DNA of 41,038 nucleotides from an uncultured Marvinbryantia sp. (GCA_934394985.1 CAKRRF010000022.1:1-41038), one strand, 5' to 3'. Positions 24,315 through 33,981 are shown, counted from the first letter of the stretch. Notes: generated from the letters alone by a model not told the origin. Translations and numbers: made by a program.

Positions 24315-25985
24315 TTATTCAGCAGATGTGTGTCCAAAGAAGAAGTATCCAAGTGTTGTGTAATGCAGACCTTTGATACCGTCGCTCAGCATGTATTTCT
24401 GTGTGTAGAAGTACAGTGGGCAAACACCATAATCCTGTCCGATTACCAGATCTTCTGCTTCGTGCATCAGTTTCATACGTTCTCCCTGATCCATTGTTCC
24501 TCTGATCTGATCGAGCAGTGCATCGTAATCAGCGTTGCTGTATTTCGCATCGTTGTTTCCGCCGCCTGTTTCCCACATATCGATGAAAGTCATAGGATCA
24601 TTGTAGTCAGCGATCCAGCCGTGACGTGCGATAGAGTAATCACCTTTCTTACGGCTGTCGATGAAGGATGCCCATTCCTGGTTGTTCAGAGTAACAGTTA
24701 CACCAAGTACATCTTCCCACATAAACTGCAGAGCTTCTGCAACTGCTTTGTGAGCTTCACTTGTATTATACAGATATTCTACTACAGGGAAGCCTTCTCC
24801 GTCCGGATATCCAGCTTCTGCAAGAAGTTCTTTTGCTTTTTCACAGTTTGCTTCGTAATCTGCATCTGTTGGTGCATAGTAATCTCCGCCAACTGTACGG
24901 AAGTCATCACCTGTTGCGCCTTCTGTGTCATATACACCGTAAGGTACGAATCCACCAGCTTCTACCTGACCCTGCTGTGTAACTTTTTCTACAATGTAAG
25001 TACGGTCAATTGCCAGTGTAAATGCTTCTCTTACAAGTGGATTGTCAAATGGTTCCTGTTCGTTATTGAAGCATACGAAGTATGTTCCAATGTAATCCAG
25101 AATCTTCAGATCGCCAGAAGCTACCAGACTTGTGATTTCTGCCTGTGGAACGTCCTCGATGAAATTCAGTTCTCCTGAATTAAATCCAGACAGCATAGCG
25201 TTCTGATCATCCATCAGTTTGAATGTAATGGTATCAGGGCCAAGTTCCTCTGCTCCATAGTATTCATCGTTCTTTGCTACTACGATTTCAGAGTTATGTG
25301 TCCAATCTGTCATCTTGTAAGGACCATTAGAAACATAAGTATCTACATCATATGTCCACTGATCTCCGTTTGCTTCGATGATGTCTTCACGAACAGGCAT
25401 CAGTGCTGGGAATGCACAAAGTTCTTCGAAGTATGCCAGATCTGTTGAAAGGGTTACTTTAAATGTCTTATCATCTACTGCTTCTACGCCCAGTTCAGAT
25501 GGATCTTTCTTGCCATCGATAATATCCTGTGCATTTACGACATTTGCAATCATATAGCTGTAATCTGCAGCTGTGTTAGGATCTACCAGTCTTCTCCATG
25601 CATATGCAAAATCATTTGCTGTTACAGGTACACCGTCAGACCATTTGATACCGTCACGAAGATGGAATGTATAGCTTACAGTACCGTCTTCATTTTCTTC
25701 TCTGTCATAGCTTTCTGCCTGTCCATAGGTAAGTGTGGATGAATCACAGGTTCCGTCAGATCCCACCTGTTCTTCTCCTGAATCTTCCCATGTCATCAGA
25801 CCTTCGAAAAGGTGCAGCATCATGGTACCACCATCCAGTGTGGTGTTCTTCTGTGGGTCCATTGTCTGAGGTTCGGAAGCAAGATTTACTGTGATATTGA
25901 AATCATCAGCACTTGCTGCGAAGCCAAACATGGAAGTTGCGATTGCTGTTGTAGCAATAAATGGCAACAGTTTTCTCATTTTCAT
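24315..25985 (-). CDS. oppA: Oligopeptide ABC transporter substrate-binding protein, no lipobox
   Basis: 556 aa from the ATG at 25985 (GGAGG, 8-nt spacer); the open frame further upstream overlaps oppF. Solute-binding family 5: EPQTMDPQKNTTLDGGTMM near the N-terminus, FHLRDGIKWSDGVPVTANDFAYAW, and LVREAFTLAIDRTYI. The signal peptide (MKMRKLLPFIATTAIATSMFGFAASA) ends in ASA-DD, a signal peptidase I site, and has no cysteine. Most Gram-positive OppA proteins are lipoproteins, so this one would be released or held some other way. Last gene of the opp operon. Confidence 0.92.
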   Translation of the reverse strand: MKMRKLLPFIATTAIATSMFGFAASADDFNITVNLASEPQTMDPQKNTTLDGGTMMLHLFEGLMTWEDSGEEQVGSDGTCDSSTLTYGQAESYDREENEDGTVSYTFHLRDGIKWSDGVPVTANDFAYAWRRLVDPNTAADYSYMIANVVNAQDIIDGKKDPSELGVEAVDDKTFKVTLSTDLAYFEELCAFPALMPVREDIIEANGDQWTYDVDTYVSNGPYKMTDWTHNSEIVVAKNDEYYGAEELGPDTITFKLMDDQNAMLSGFNSGELNFIEDVPQAEITSLVASGDLKILDYIGTYFVCFNNEQEPFDNPLVREAFTLAIDRTYIVEKVTQQGQVEAGGFVPYGVYDTEGATGDDFRTVGGDYYAPTDADYEANCEKAKELLAEAGYPDGEGFPVVEYLYNTSEAHKAVAEALQFMWEDVLGVTVTLNNQEWASFIDSRKKGDYSIARHGWIADYNDPMTFIDMWETGGGNNDAKYSNADYDALLDQIRGTMDQGERMKLMHEAEDLVIGQDYGVCPLYFYTQKYMLSDGIKGLHYTTLGYFFFGHTSAE

Positions 25986-26049
25986 AGTCTCTTCCTCCAT
26001 TTCCCTTATGAAATATGATATATGATTGATAAACAGCGTCTTAGCTGTA

Positions 26050-27084
26050 TTATCCAAGCATGTGGCATGCTGCCCAGTGCTCCGGTGCATGCTCTTTAAA
26101 TTCTGGTACCTCTTTACGGCACTTATCTGTCGCATAAGGACATCTGGTGTGGAACTTACATCCTGTCGGAGGATTCATCGGAGATGGAATATCTCCTTCC
26201 AAAATAATACGCTGTCTCGTTCTGCTAAGCTGAGGATCCGGAACCGGTACTGCTGACAGAAGTGTCTTGGTATATGGATGAATCGGATTACGGTTCAATT
26301 CATAACTTTCAGCAAGTTCCATCATATTCCCCAGATACATAACGCCAATACGATTCGAAATATGGCGTACTACAGACAGATCATGGGCAATAAACAAATA
26401 GGTCAGTCCCATTTCTTCCTGCATATCTTCCAGCATATTTACTACCTGTGACTGAATAGATACATCCAGTGCGGAAATTGGTTCATCACAGACAATAAAC
26501 TCCGGATTTACAGCCAGAGCTCTTGCAATACCTACTCGCTGCTGCTGACCACCGGAAAACTCATGCGGATAACGGTTAGCATGTTCTGTATTTAATCCAA
26601 CCTTTCCCAAAAGTTCTTTGATTCGATCATTACGGTCATTTTTAGAAGAATATAATTTATGAATATCAAGTGCTTCTCCAATGATTTCTCCAACTGTCAT
26701 TCGCGGATCCAGACTGGCTGAAGGATCCTGGAAGATAATCTGCATCTTACGGCGATATGGAAGCATATTCACCTGCTTTGGCTTTGGTACTTTGATCTGC
26801 TTCAATGTACCATCTGCTTCTGTCACCCATGGATTCTCTCCTTCAAAAATAGTCTCTCCATCGTATACAATCTTTCCGGAAGTCGGATCGTGAAGCTGAA
26901 GAATCGTACGTCCAAGGGTAGTCTTACCACAGCCTGATTCTCCAACCAGTCCAAGGGTTTCTCCTCTGCGGATAAACAGAGAAATATCTTCTACAGCACG
27001 TACTCCCGGTCCTTTTAATCCTTTCACCGGAAAGTATTTCTTTAAATGATCAACGGAAACGAGGATATCGTTCTGATTACTCAT
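26050..27084 (-). CDS. oppF: Oligopeptide ABC transporter ATP-binding protein OppF
   Basis: 344 aa from the ATG at 27084 (GGAGGG, 8-nt spacer), overlapping the oppD stop by 8 bp. Walker [10 protein letters not shown], signature FSGGQQQRV, Walker [13 protein letters not shown] and the C-terminal oligopeptide/dipeptide extension with [17 protein letters not shown], which can bind an Fe-S cluster or metal in some homologues. It pairs with OppD to drive peptide import. Confidence 0.93.
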   Translation of the reverse strand: MSNQNDILVSVDHLKKYFPVKGLKGPGVRAVEDISLFIRRGETLGLVGESGCGKTTLGRTILQLHDPTSGKIVYDGETIFEGENPWVTEADGTLKQIKVPKPKQVNMLPYRRKMQIIFQDPSASLDPRMTVGEIIGEALDIHKLYSSKNDRNDRIKELLGKVGLNTEHANRYPHEFSGGQQQRVGIARALAVNPEFIVCDEPISALDVSIQSQVVNMLEDMQEEMGLTYLFIAHDLSVVRHISNRIGVMYLGNMMELAESYELNRNPIHPYTKTLLSAVPVPDPQLSRTRQRIILEGDIPSPMNPPTGCKFHTRCPYATDKCRKEVPEFKEHAPEHWAACHMLG

Positions 27085-28117
27085 TTTCTTTTCCCTCCGT
27101 TCCTTCTTTTTTCTGTGCCTCAATGGCATCCTGTACTCTCAGCCAGCATGCTGCTCTGTGATTGTCTCCCAGTTCCACATAAGGTGGCATCTTCTGGAGA
27201 CAAACTTTCATAGCATGTTCACAACGCGGAGCGAACGGACATCCCTCAGGTGGGTTCAACATATCAACCGGAGATCCCTCAATCGGAATCAGCCGTTCAT
27301 AGCTTTCTGCGTCTACACGAGGCATGGAACGAAGAAGTCCCATGGTATATGGATGACCCGGTTCGTAGAAAATATCATCTACCGGTCCCTGTTCTACCAT
27401 CTTACCTGCATACATAACAGATACCTTGTCACATACTTCTGCCACTACTCCAAGATTATGGGTAATGAAAATAATACCCATATGATTCTTCTTCTGAAGT
27501 TCTTTCATCAGTTCCAGAATCTGTGCCTGGATTGTTACATCCAATGCTGTAGTCGGTTCATCTGCGATCAGCAGTTTCGGATGACAGATCAGTCCCATAG
27601 CAATCATAACACGCTGTCTCATACCACCTGAAAGTTCATGTGGATACTGTTTCATACGTTTTTCTACATTATTAATACCAACCTGCTCCAGCATCTCCAT
27701 AGCACGTTTGTCTGCATCTTCTTTTGAAATACTCTTATCATGTGCACGAAGTGCTTCTGTCAGCTGATTTCCGATCGTATATACCGGATTCAGACATGTC
27801 ATTGGATTCTGAAAAATCATGGCAACCTGGCTTCCTCGATAATCAACCATCTCAGAAGGTGTCTTTGCCAGCATATCTTCTCCTTCCAGAGTAATAGATC
27901 CTTCCATTACTTTACCAGGAGACTGTAAGAGTCCGATAATGGAATATGCCTCTACAGACTTTCCTGATCCTGACTCTCCTACAATACCCATTACTTCATC
28001 ATAATCTACATCATAGCTGATACCGTTAACAGCTTTTACTTCTCCTGCCGGGGTAAAGAAAGAGACATGCAGATTATTTACTTCTAATAATTTATGTTTC
28101 TTATTATCTTCGCTCAT
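27077..28117 (-). CDS. oppD: Oligopeptide ABC transporter ATP-binding protein OppD
   Basis: 346 aa. Walker A GESGSGKS, Q-loop FQNPMTCLNP, signature LSGGMRQRV, Walker B LLIADEPTTALD, and C-terminal Cys cluster PEGCPFAPRCEHAMKVC. AAAGGAG before the ATG. It is 13 bp after oppC and overlaps oppF. Confidence 0.94.
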   Translation of the reverse strand: MSEDNKKHKLLEVNNLHVSFFTPAGEVKAVNGISYDVDYDEVMGIVGESGSGKSVEAYSIIGLLQSPGKVMEGSITLEGEDMLAKTPSEMVDYRGSQVAMIFQNPMTCLNPVYTIGNQLTEALRAHDKSISKEDADKRAMEMLEQVGINNVEKRMKQYPHELSGGMRQRVMIAMGLICHPKLLIADEPTTALDVTIQAQILELMKELQKKNHMGIIFITHNLGVVAEVCDKVSVMYAGKMVEQGPVDDIFYEPGHPYTMGLLRSMPRVDAESYERLIPIEGSPVDMLNPPEGCPFAPRCEHAMKVCLQKMPPYVELGDNHRAACWLRVQDAIEAQKKEGTEGKENE

Positions 28118-28130
28118 AATGTCTCCTTTC

Positions 28131-29489
28131 TTATTTCTTTAATCTCGGATCCAGTGCATCACGAAGTCCGTCACCAAACAGGTTCAGTGAAAGAATCATC
28201 AGACTCAGGATAACTGCCGGAATAAACAGTCTGTATGGAAATGTATTCAGACCATTTAATGCTTCTGAACACATAGAGCCCAGACTGGTCAGCGGTGCAG
28301 ATACACCAACACCAACGAAAGAAAGGAATGACTCCAGGAAAATAGCAGACGGAATCTGAAGGAATGTAGTCGTAACAATCTGACCGATACAGTTTGGAAG
28401 CAAATGACGTCTGATAATTCTTCCTCCCTTTGCTCCAAGTGCTCTGGCCGCTGTCACATATTCCTGCTGCTTTAACTGCAGAATCTGTCCACGGATAATA
28501 CGGCTCATGGTTACCCAGTACAACAGACCGAATGCAATAAACATGGAAATCAGGTTCGGTCCTAAGATCGTAACCAGTTTCTGTAAGATACCGTTACCGG
28601 AGTTCTGGAACTGCTCCAGTGCCGGTTTCAATGTGGCAGATAAAAGCAGGATAATCAGCATCTCCGGAATAGAATAAATCATTTCCACGATACGCTGCAT
28701 AACAGCATCCACTGCTCCGCCGCAATATCCGGATATAGATCCGTATATAGCACCGATAATTAATACCAAAAGTGCTGCACAGATACCAACGGTAATGGAA
28801 ACACGGGTACCTACCATAACTCGTACCATGATATCGCGTCCCTGATCGTCAGTTCCGAACACATGTGGAAATACTTTTTCTCCGGATGCTTTACGCTCCA
28901 GTTCTTTTTCTGAATAGCCAAATGGTTTTTTCTTTAAACCAAGTTCTTTTGCTGCCTGACTTTCGGTAATTGTCTCTTCAGATGTTTCTGCTGAGTTTTC
29001 TGCATCCACCGATGCCTGGGCGCGAATCTTTGCTTCTTCAATTCTGGAAAGCTTTTTACCGTTTGCTTCCGCTTCTGCTCTGGCCTGTTCTACCGCTTCA
29101 TCCGGAGAAAGCACACCGGTACCGGTATGTTCTTCGATGTACGCATGAATAGCCTGTATATCTTCATACGTATAATGAGAAAGTCCCAATGCTTCAGAGC
29201 CACGAATCTGCTGCTTATAAGTATATGGAACTACCATCGGTCCGACAAATGCAAATACGGTCAGAATAATGATGATCGCCAGTGCAACCATGGCAACTGT
29301 ATTTTTACGAAGTCGTCTCCATGCATCTTTCCAGTAAGACACACTTTTACGATCCTGAATAAAATTCTCTTTTTCTTCGGAAGTAGCCGGTTCAAATGCG
29401 TTCTCCGGCAGTTCCGCATTCCACTTCATAATTTCATCTACGTTCGGCTGAAGTGAACCGAACTTTTTGTATCTCTTGTTCTCTGCCAT
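28131..29489 (-). CDS. oppC: Oligopeptide transporter permease OppC with a large charged insertion
   Basis: 452 aa, about 150 longer than usual. N-terminal cytoplasmic tail, first helix (about 66-86), then an insertion of roughly 110 residues rich in Ala, Glu and Lys (SPDEAVEQARAEAEANGKKL and on) before the expected FGTDDQGRDIMVRVMVGTR loop. The BPD-type permease core follows, with the EAA-like loop RALGAKGGRIIRRHLLPNC. The insertion should face outward, where OppA docks. It is 2 bp after oppB. Confidence 0.92.
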   Translation of the reverse strand: MAENKRYKKFGSLQPNVDEIMKWNAELPENAFEPATSEEKENFIQDRKSVSYWKDAWRRLRKNTVAMVALAIIIILTVFAFVGPMVVPYTYKQQIRGSEALGLSHYTYEDIQAIHAYIEEHTGTGVLSPDEAVEQARAEAEANGKKLSRIEEAKIRAQASVDAENSAETSEETITESQAAKELGLKKKPFGYSEKELERKASGEKVFPHVFGTDDQGRDIMVRVMVGTRVSITVGICAALLVLIIGAIYGSISGYCGGAVDAVMQRIVEMIYSIPEMLIILLLSATLKPALEQFQNSGNGILQKLVTILGPNLISMFIAFGLLYWVTMSRIIRGQILQLKQQEYVTAARALGAKGGRIIRRHLLPNCIGQIVTTTFLQIPSAIFLESFLSFVGVGVSAPLTSLGSMCSEALNGLNTFPYRLFIPAVILSLMILSLNLFGDGLRDALDPRLKK

Positions 29490-29491
29490 CT

Positions 29492-30433
29492 CTAGTGTCC
29501 TCCATTCGCCAGATTAATACGTGGATCCACCAGTTTATAACAAAGATCGACTACCAGGTTCATAATAATAATGAACGTAGCCAGGAAGATCGTTGTTCCC
29601 ATAATCACTGGATAATCACGGTTCTGTATTGACTGAATAAAATATCTTCCAAGTCCAGGAATCGAGAATACCCTTTCTACTACCAGACCACCGCAAAGTG
29701 TAAATGCAATCTGCGGACCAAGATAGGTAATAACTGGGATCAGTGCATTACGAAGGGCATGTTTGAAAATGATCTTGCTGTTCTTCAGCCCCTTTGCTCT
29801 TGCAGTCTTGATATATTCCTGATTAATAGAATCCAGCATAGCTGTTCTGGTCTGTCTGGAAAGATAACACATCGGATAGAATCCCAGTGCCAGACATGGC
29901 AAAACATAACTCTTTGCTGTTCCATCAAATAAGGCAGGAAATACCTTTACACCAGAACCGCCTCCGCATAAGCTATGCAGCAAAATCGTAGCAACTACGA
30001 AACCAGGCATGGAAATACCCAATGTACATACAATACGAAGGAGACTGTCTATCCAGGTGCCTCTCTTAAATGCGGCCAGACAACCCAGTGGTACACCTAC
30101 CAGGACAGCCCATAAAAGTGCGATACTACCAATCTTGGCAGATACCGGGAACATCTCCATAATAATGGACAATACTGCACGGTTCTTCTGCATCTTAATC
30201 GAAGTACCGAAATCTCCGTGAAGGATATTGCCAAGATACTTGACCATCTGTACCGGAACCGGCTGATCCAGTCCGTACTTTGCATTTAATGCATCAATTG
30301 TCGCCTGAGATGGCGCTTTTTCAGACAGCCACGGATTACCTGGTATCGCATTCATCAGTATGAATGTAAGACAGGCAACAACGAGCAGGGTAACGACTGC
30401 CATGAAAATTCTTCTAATCGTATACTTTCTCAT
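29492..30433 (-). CDS. oppB: Oligopeptide transporter permease OppB
   Basis: 313 aa from the ATG at 30433 (GAGAGGAAG upstream). An in-frame extension to 30556 passes through a terminator hairpin and is not expected to be coding. Six helices, the conserved MNAIPGNPW and YGLDQPVPVQMVKYLG near the N-terminus and the EAA loop TARAKGLKNSKIIFKHALRN. First gene of oppBCDFA. Confidence 0.93.
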   Translation of the reverse strand: MRKYTIRRIFMAVVTLLVVACLTFILMNAIPGNPWLSEKAPSQATIDALNAKYGLDQPVPVQMVKYLGNILHGDFGTSIKMQKNRAVLSIIMEMFPVSAKIGSIALLWAVLVGVPLGCLAAFKRGTWIDSLLRIVCTLGISMPGFVVATILLHSLCGGGSGVKVFPALFDGTAKSYVLPCLALGFYPMCYLSRQTRTAMLDSINQEYIKTARAKGLKNSKIIFKHALRNALIPVITYLGPQIAFTLCGGLVVERVFSIPGLGRYFIQSIQNRDYPVIMGTTIFLATFIIIMNLVVDLCYKLVDPRINLANGGH

Positions 30434-30519
30434 CTTTCTTCTTCCTCTCTTGCTTTTTGTCACAATCCAGGGAGGGAGAAGCAGGGCGCAGTAATACCCT
30501 AAAGAAACCCAGGTGTTAG

Positions 30520-30550
30520 AAAAAGCATGCCCGATTTTTTCTGGCATGCT
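30520..30550 (-). terminator. Terminator hairpin inside the opp leader (attenuator candidate)
   Basis: Minus strand AGCATGCC/GGCATGCT stem, 11-nt loop, then five T. It lies between the opp promoter (30638-30666) and oppB, so readthrough or attenuation is required for operon expression. Confidence 0.65.
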
Positions 30551-30637
30551 CCACAATTTGCCTGAATTTCTTTGTAAGTCCCTATATCGCTACTCATATC
30601 ATCCCTAAATCGTAACTTTTACATACGAATTAATGCT

Positions 30638-30666
30638 ATTATATAATCATTTTAGTATCTTGTCAA
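30638..30666 (-). promoter_or_regulatory. Consensus sigma-A promoter of the opp operon
   Basis: Minus strand TTGACA (30666-30661), 17-bp spacer, TATAAT (30643-30638): a perfect match to consensus. The leader to oppB is about 200 nt. Confidence 0.85.
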
Positions 30667-30689
30667 TTGTTAACAATTGACAAGATACT
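30654..30689. promoter_or_regulatory. Perfect 36-bp palindrome over the opp -35 box
   Basis: Each 18-base half reads AGTATCTTGTCAATTGTT on its own strand, with no mismatch or spacer. The -35 TTGACA is inside it. Either a high-affinity operator or, as RNA, a strong hairpin at the end of the upstream transcript. Confidence 0.8.
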
Positions 30690-30792
30690 CTTCAGTCTCT
30701 AAATATGTATCAGAATCGTTAATATTCTGAAAATATCCCTCATTGGATTCCGTATGATAAACAAAAATTCCTACAGTATTTAAAAATTTATA
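30673..30792 (-). pseudogene. Duplicated C-terminal segment of mobA
   Basis: Directly after the mobA stop, in the +1 frame, the sequence reads YKFLNTVGIFVYHTESNEG and then YFQNINDSDTY. This is clearly related to YRFLNTVGYSLYHTSAPEN and YFQNINDPEIY at the end of MobA. It has no start codon of its own and ends at a TAA inside the palindrome. Confidence 0.8.
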
Positions 30793-31471
30793 GTTTAACG
30801 GATTCCTTTGTGAAAATATCAGCAATTTCGCATTCCGTGCAGACTTTCTTATAGATTTCCGGATCATTGATATTCTGAAAATAGTTTTCCGGTGCACTGG
30901 TATGGTATAGGGAATATCCCACTGTATTTAAAAAACGATACACCGATGATCTTCCTGATTCCAGAAAATCTGTGATCTCTTTATAAAGCCTGGCATCATA
31001 TACCGCTATCAGCGATTCTTCTTTTCCATTATGACACAGCATAGTCACAGGTTGGTCAGCTTTTTCCATTGCGAACTTCAACAGATTTTGAAGTTCTTCC
31101 ACAGGTACCAGCGGCGTATCTACCCCCAGCACCAGGCATTTTTCCGTTTTTGCCCTTCGAAAACAGCTCTCCAGACCGCCAAGTGGACCCTGCCCGGAAA
31201 TCCGGTCCGGCACAATCTCTTCCTCACACTGTGTTCCGCGATATCCAGAAATTAAGATCTGTTTTGCTCCCAGCTGACATCCTTTTCCGATCTGTCTCTC
31301 CAAAAATGTCTGTCCATCTAAAAGAAGATCTGACTTCTCCCTTCCCATACGGCTGCTGGCACCACCTGCCAGGACTACCAGCGTAAAATCTGATGGCAAT
31401 TGCGGTTCTGCCAACTGACCGTTTTCTAATTCGGATCTATCAGTCTGCATTTTCCGATTATTTTCTGGCAC
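30788..31471 (-). CDS. mobA: Molybdenum cofactor guanylyltransferase-like MobA
   Basis: 227 aa from a GTG at 31471 with GGAGG 9 nt upstream; ATG 31450 is possible. The NTP-transferase signature LAGGASSRMGREKSDLL (about 34-50), the GTP-site region GQGPLGGLESC and VLGVDTPLVP (the usual DMP loop reads DTP) are present, and the end has FQNINDPEIY. It links GMP to molybdopterin to make the MGD form used by formate dehydrogenase and similar enzymes. It overlaps the mogA stop, so it is the last gene of the MOSC-moaC-moaA-mogA-mobA operon. Confidence 0.88.
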   Translation of the reverse strand: MPENNRKMQTDRSELENGQLAEPQLPSDFTLVVLAGGASSRMGREKSDLLLDGQTFLERQIGKGCQLGAKQILISGYRGTQCEEEIVPDRISGQGPLGGLESCFRRAKTEKCLVLGVDTPLVPVEELQNLLKFAMEKADQPVTMLCHNGKEESLIAVYDARLYKEITDFLESGRSSVYRFLNTVGYSLYHTSAPENYFQNINDPEIYKKVCTECEIADIFTKESVKL

Positions 31472-31946
31472 AGTTCGTTGCCTCCCCGGTCAGGATCTGC
31501 AATCCATGTTCCAGCGCCGGAATGATATATTCCAGGCTTTCTCTGACTGCTTTCGGGCTTCCCGGCAGATTCACGATCAGTGTTCCTTTTCGAATACCTG
31601 CTGCTGCACGACTGAGCATAGCTCTTGGTGTAATCGTCATACTATATGCTCTCATTGCTTCCGGAATCCCCGGCACTTCACGTTCTATAATATCCTTTGT
31701 TGCCTCCGGCATACAGTCTCTCGGCGAAAATCCGGTTCCACCCGTAGTTACAATCAGCTCTGCTATTCCCTCATCTGCTATACGAGCCATCTCATCTGCC
31801 AGCATCTTTCTGTCATCCGGCAAAAGAATGGTATGCACCACTTCGTAATCGTTCGCTTCCAAAATTTCCTGGATTACCGAGCCACTTTTATCTTCTCTCT
31901 CTCCTGCATATCCAGAATCACTGGATGTGATAATCGCAGCTTTCAT
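31458..31946 (-). CDS. mogA: Molybdopterin adenylyltransferase MogA/MoaB
   Basis: 162 aa. MoaB/Mog fold with TTGGTGFSPRDCMPEAT (about 67-83), the substrate loop, and INLPGSPKAVRE-type end motif. It adenylates molybdopterin before MoeA inserts molybdate. It starts 6 bp after moaA and overlaps mobA. Confidence 0.92.
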   Translation of the reverse strand: MKAAIITSSDSGYAGEREDKSGSVIQEILEANDYEVVHTILLPDDRKMLADEMARIADEGIAELIVTTGGTGFSPRDCMPEATKDIIEREVPGIPEAMRAYSMTITPRAMLSRAAAGIRKGTLIVNLPGSPKAVRESLEYIIPALEHGLQILTGEATNCARK

Positions 31947-31952
31947 AATTCC

Positions 31953-32927
31953 TTATCCTCCTATCTGGGACATTAATTTACATTCATCTGTCTCAATCTC
32001 TTCCGATGTAAAATGATGACTGACCGGTTTTTCCCATATTACTTTCTGTATTGCCTCTGCCAGTTCATCATCTGTGCATCCCGAACGCATCAAATTCTTC
32101 AAATCCGTTCCAGTCTGATATTGCAGACAGGCTTTTAAAAATCCCTCTGCTGTCATGCGTACGCGATTACACTGATCGCAAAACTTATGCGTCATCGCAC
32201 TGATAAATCCTATTTTTCCCTGAAATCCTTCTATTTTATAATAATGACACGGTCCATTCCCATATCGTTCTTTTATTGGGGTCATTGTTCCATATGTTTT
32301 CTCTAATATTTCACATATCTCACTTTCTCCCCGAAACTGAAAATCCTTTCCATATCCAATCGGCATCATTTCAATGAAACGAACGTGAATCGGATATTGC
32401 TTTGCAAGTCCTGCTATCGATACCAGATTTTCCCGATCTTCCACTACCGGTACACAATTAATCTTCAATCCAATCTGCGGATACTGTAATGCCGACTGAA
32501 TTCCTTCCAACACTTGGTCCAGACTTTCTCTTCTGGTTACTTTTGCAAATTCTGCTGCATTTAAAGTATCCAGGCTGATATTTATATCATCAAGACCTGC
32601 TTCTGCCAGATCTGCAATCTGTTCTTTTAGTAATACCCCATTGGTCGTTAATGTCACTTTTTCGATGCCGGGAAGCTCTTTTAACATCCGAACCAGTGTG
32701 GCACAATTCTTTCTAATTAGCGGTTCGCCCCCTGTCAGCTTGATCTTACGTATACCTAAACCAGTCATACATCTGCTGATTCTGGTAATCTCATCATAAG
32801 TCAGGATTTCTTCATGTGGGATCTGCACAACTCCATTTTCCGGCATGCAATAGACGCACCTGAGATTACATCGATCTGTAATGGATATCCGCAGATAGTC
32901 AATCTCTCTTCCAAATCTATCTTTCAT
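31953..32927 (-). CDS. moaA: GTP 3',8-cyclase MoaA
   Basis: 324 aa. Radical SAM enzyme of the first Moco step. N-terminal cluster CNLRCVYC (C20, C24, C27) and KLTGGEPLIRK; C-terminal second cluster in CDQCNRVRMTAEGFLKAC. The C-terminal GG pair needed for activity is present (MSQIGG). It is 1 bp after moaC. Confidence 0.95.
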   Translation of the reverse strand: MKDRFGREIDYLRISITDRCNLRCVYCMPENGVVQIPHEEILTYDEITRISRCMTGLGIRKIKLTGGEPLIRKNCATLVRMLKELPGIEKVTLTTNGVLLKEQIADLAEAGLDDINISLDTLNAAEFAKVTRRESLDQVLEGIQSALQYPQIGLKINCVPVVEDRENLVSIAGLAKQYPIHVRFIEMMPIGYGKDFQFRGESEICEILEKTYGTMTPIKERYGNGPCHYYKIEGFQGKIGFISAMTHKFCDQCNRVRMTAEGFLKACLQYQTGTDLKNLMRSGCTDDELAEAIQKVIWEKPVSHHFTSEEIETDECKLMSQIGG

Positions 32928-32928
32928 A

Positions 32929-33414
32929 CTATTCCTTCGGGTTTCGATATAACCCGCTTTTTCCTCCGCTTTTTTCTACCAGATGAATTTCCGTCAGCTC
33001 CATAGACTTATCAATCGCCTTGCACATGTCATAAATTGTCAAAAGCGCTACATTCACACCGGTAAGTGCTTCCATCTCCACACCGGTCTGACCTTCCGTT
33101 TTGGCTGTACAAATTGCCGTAATTTCAAGATTTTCTTCATCCAGTTCAAAATCTACCGAACACTTCTGAATCATCAGTGGATGACACATCGGAATCAGAT
33201 GAGATGTCTGTTTTACCGCCATAATGCCAGCTACTCTTGCCACTCCAAGTACATCTCCTTTTTTCACAGTTCCCTGTTTCACTGCATCCATCACAGCCTG
33301 ACAGACACGAATCTTGCCTTTTGCTACTGCTGTTCTGGATGTAGGTATCTTTCCGGACACATCCACCATAACAGCGTTGCCCTTCTGATCAAAATGATTC
33401 AGCTTATTCTCCAT
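32929..33414 (-). CDS. moaC: Cyclic pyranopterin monophosphate synthase MoaC
   Basis: 161 aa from the ATG at 33414, which overlaps the MOSC stop by 11 bp. Typical MoaC blocks: [62 protein letters not shown]. It converts the MoaA product to cPMP. Confidence 0.95.
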   Translation of the reverse strand: MENKLNHFDQKGNAVMVDVSGKIPTSRTAVAKGKIRVCQAVMDAVKQGTVKKGDVLGVARVAGIMAVKQTSHLIPMCHPLMIQKCSVDFELDEENLEITAICTAKTEGQTGVEMEALTGVNVALLTIYDMCKAIDKSMELTEIHLVEKSGGKSGLYRNPKE

Positions 33415-33859
33415 CTGCCTCACCTGCTGCCTTCTCTATCACAATTTCATCGCCTTCTGTCAATACGCCACCATGAAGTACTCTGGTAAAGATACCTTCT
33501 CTTGGCATAATACAGTCACCCATAATTTTATAAATCTCACATCCACTATGACATTTTTTCCCGATCTGTGTCACTTCTAATAATACCTCTCCGCTGCGAA
33601 GTCTGGTACCAACCGGCAATGCCTTCAGATCGTATCCGCTTACAATCAGGTTTTCTCCAAATGCTCCGTCTTCGATCGGTGCTCCCTTTGCCTTGAATTC
33701 TTCTATTTTTTCATAAGAAAGAAGACTCACCTGGCGATGCCACTTGCCGGCATGGGCATCCTTCTCGATTCCAAATTCTTCAATCAGTCTGGCACTGTGT
33801 ACATTCTTTTTCTGTGTACCTTTCTTCTCACTGATATTTACCGCCATAATCTTTCCCAT
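33404..33859 (-). CDS. MOSC domain protein
   Basis: 151 aa from the ATG at 33859 (AAGGAGG, 9-nt spacer). MOSC core with [31 protein letters not shown], and the conserved Cys in [12 protein letters not shown], where sulfur or Moco binds. Stand-alone MOSC proteins are sulfur carriers or Moco-handling factors. First gene of the moa operon. Confidence 0.9.
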   Translation of the reverse strand: MGKIMAVNISEKKGTQKKNVHSARLIEEFGIEKDAHAGKWHRQVSLLSYEKIEEFKAKGAPIEDGAFGENLIVSGYDLKALPVGTRLRSGEVLLEVTQIGKKCHSGCEIYKIMGDCIMPREGIFTRVLHGGVLTEGDEIVIEKAAGEADGE

Positions 33860-33981
33860 TTTTATTTCCTCCTTCATCCCTCAATTCGCTCTTCCGAAAC
33901 AAAGAGATGTCTGTTATACTAGGTCTATCATACCACATAGTAAACATGAATAAAAGAATTGTTTTTTCGATTGGAGAAATT

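Noticed and set aside
24216..25178. 320-codon plus-strand frame opposite oppA
   Set aside because: Antisense shadow of a clear solute-binding protein gene; Cys/Phe/Ile-rich product, no ribosome site.
30433..30556. N-terminal extension of OppB to 30556
   Set aside because: It would translate through the terminator hairpin; the ATG at 30433 has a ribosome site and gives the normal family start.
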